This document shows, piece by piece, positions 63,642 through 64,000 of a DNA stretch of 64,000 nucleotides. Location: contig WGME01000003.1 in the NCBI GenBank assembly GCA_016125225.1, positions 248,001 to 312,000 on the forward strand, given 5' to 3'. Made by a program: the position numbers and the translations under genes. The DNA is from a bacterium. GTDB taxonomy: Bacteria; Planctomycetota; Planctomycetia; Planctomycetales; Planctomycetaceae. The notes under the pieces were generated by a model. That model worked only from the letters and a program-made list of their open reading frames with translations, did no database searches and had not been told where the DNA came from. Position 1 is the stretch's first letter. Each line of letters begins with the position of its first letter.

Positions 63642-64000
63642 ATGCCTGCTCAGCCGTTGCTACCAATCGATGCCGTCTTGCCCGAGATCCTTGCGGCCTT
63701 GCGTCCGTCACCGGCGGTAGTCTTGCAGGCCCCGCCGGGTGCTGGCAAAACCACCCGTGTCCCACCGGCGATGCTTGATGCGGGCTTGGTCGGCACCCAG
63801 CAACTCTGGGTCTTGCAACCCCGCCGGGTCGCGGCCCGTGCAACTGCGCGTCGCATTGCCGAAGAGCGAGGTGTCCGCCTGGGCGAAGATGTCGGTTATC
63901 AGATCCGCATGGAACGTCAGGCGTCGGCTGCGACACGGATGCTGGTGGTGACCGAAGGGGTGCTCACGCGGCGGTTACTCAGCGATCCGTTTCTCGAAGG
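63642..64000 (+). CDS. hrpB: ATP-dependent RNA helicase HrpB (3' end beyond the window)
   Basis: From ATG 63642 the frame is open to the end of the window. The N-terminus is helicase-like: the Walker A is APPGAGKTT, then [20 protein letters not shown] and the motif [14 protein letters not shown]. This matches DEAH-box HrpB, whose N-terminal half resembles HrpA. The visible 119 residues include motifs I, Ia and the start of Ib; the DEAH motif would follow just beyond the edge. Biological role in most bacteria is unclear. There is no strong Shine-Dalgarno; the upstream gene is divergent. Confidence 0.88.
   Translation, partial: MPAQPLLPIDAVLPEILAALRPSPAVVLQAPPGAGKTTRVPPAMLDAGLVGTQQLWVLQPRRVAARATARRIAEERGVRLGEDVGYQIRMERQASAATRMLVVTEGVLTRRLLSDPFLE

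Overview
The window is a dense, ordinary-looking stretch of chromosome from a bacterium of the phylum Planctomycetota (best guess: family Planctomycetaceae or a close relative). The evidence is the gene content. There is a large ECF-type sigma factor paired with a Ser/Thr kinase, a secreted sulfatase, an 806-residue terpene-cyclase-fold/DUF4159 protein, a BatA-like membrane protein, PQQ-like and HEAT-repeat secreted proteins, many lipoproteins found mainly in planctomycetes, and a futalosine-pathway menaquinone gene. Base composition is moderately GC-rich (about 55-60% by eye) and I see no compositional island. I found no rRNA, tRNA, CRISPR array, phage or insertion sequence. The first gene (1-1406) and the last gene (63642-64000, hrpB) run off the window.

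Layout. 1-4.6 kb: a truncated membrane protein, a secreted protein of unknown function, a small cytoplasmic protein and trpF. 4.6-8.6 kb (minus strand): the compact lipid operon rpmF-plsX-fabD-acpP-fabF, without fabH or fabG. 9-15.6 kb: a DUF2325-like protein, an unusual multi-HTH sigma factor, a CopD-like membrane protein and an ABC-F ATPase. 15.8-20.4 kb: mqnD, nadB, small planctomycete proteins, a STAS protein and an A-type Fe-S carrier. 20.5-24.9 kb: a stand-alone NusG-type KOW mini-protein, a short-chain dehydrogenase, a 49-residue membrane peptide, purB and transaldolase. 25-30.5 kb: a bile-acid-symporter-family transporter, mannose-1-phosphate guanylyltransferase, a DUF2071 protein, a phosphopantetheinyl transferase coupled to an Ala/Pro-rich lipoprotein, and a GNAT enzyme. 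30.8-32.9 kb: a membrane-anchored protein made of 14 exact 24-residue repeats, then a PilZ protein.

33.2-38.2 kb holds a second fatty-acid-synthesis cassette, all on the plus strand: two paralogous FabZ-like dehydratases, FabG, an acyl carrier protein with an insertion before its last helix, a FabF-like ketosynthase and a membrane-anchored alpha/beta hydrolase. With the PPTase at 28 kb and the primary operon at 4-8 kb, the window carries nearly two complete FAS II toolkits. 38.6-46.8 kb holds envelope and secreted proteins, a second ABC-F ATPase and scpA. 47-54.8 kb holds an ABC exporter, an orphan FliN/SpoA-domain protein, a sigma factor-kinase operon and a pair of lipoproteins resembling COG3014 and the penicillin-binding-protein activator LpoB. 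55-64 kb holds an AT-hook-like basic protein, a sulfatase, an NPCBM-domain protein, an LRR lipoprotein, the DUF4159 protein and hrpB.

The most unusual items are the 24-residue-repeat protein, the second FAS cassette with its atypical ACP, the sigma factor with three extra N-terminal HTH modules, the KOW mini-protein, the LpoB/COG3014 pair and a likely frameshifted secreted-protein gene near 47.1-47.4 kb. All functional calls rest on motif recognition by eye; no database search was run.
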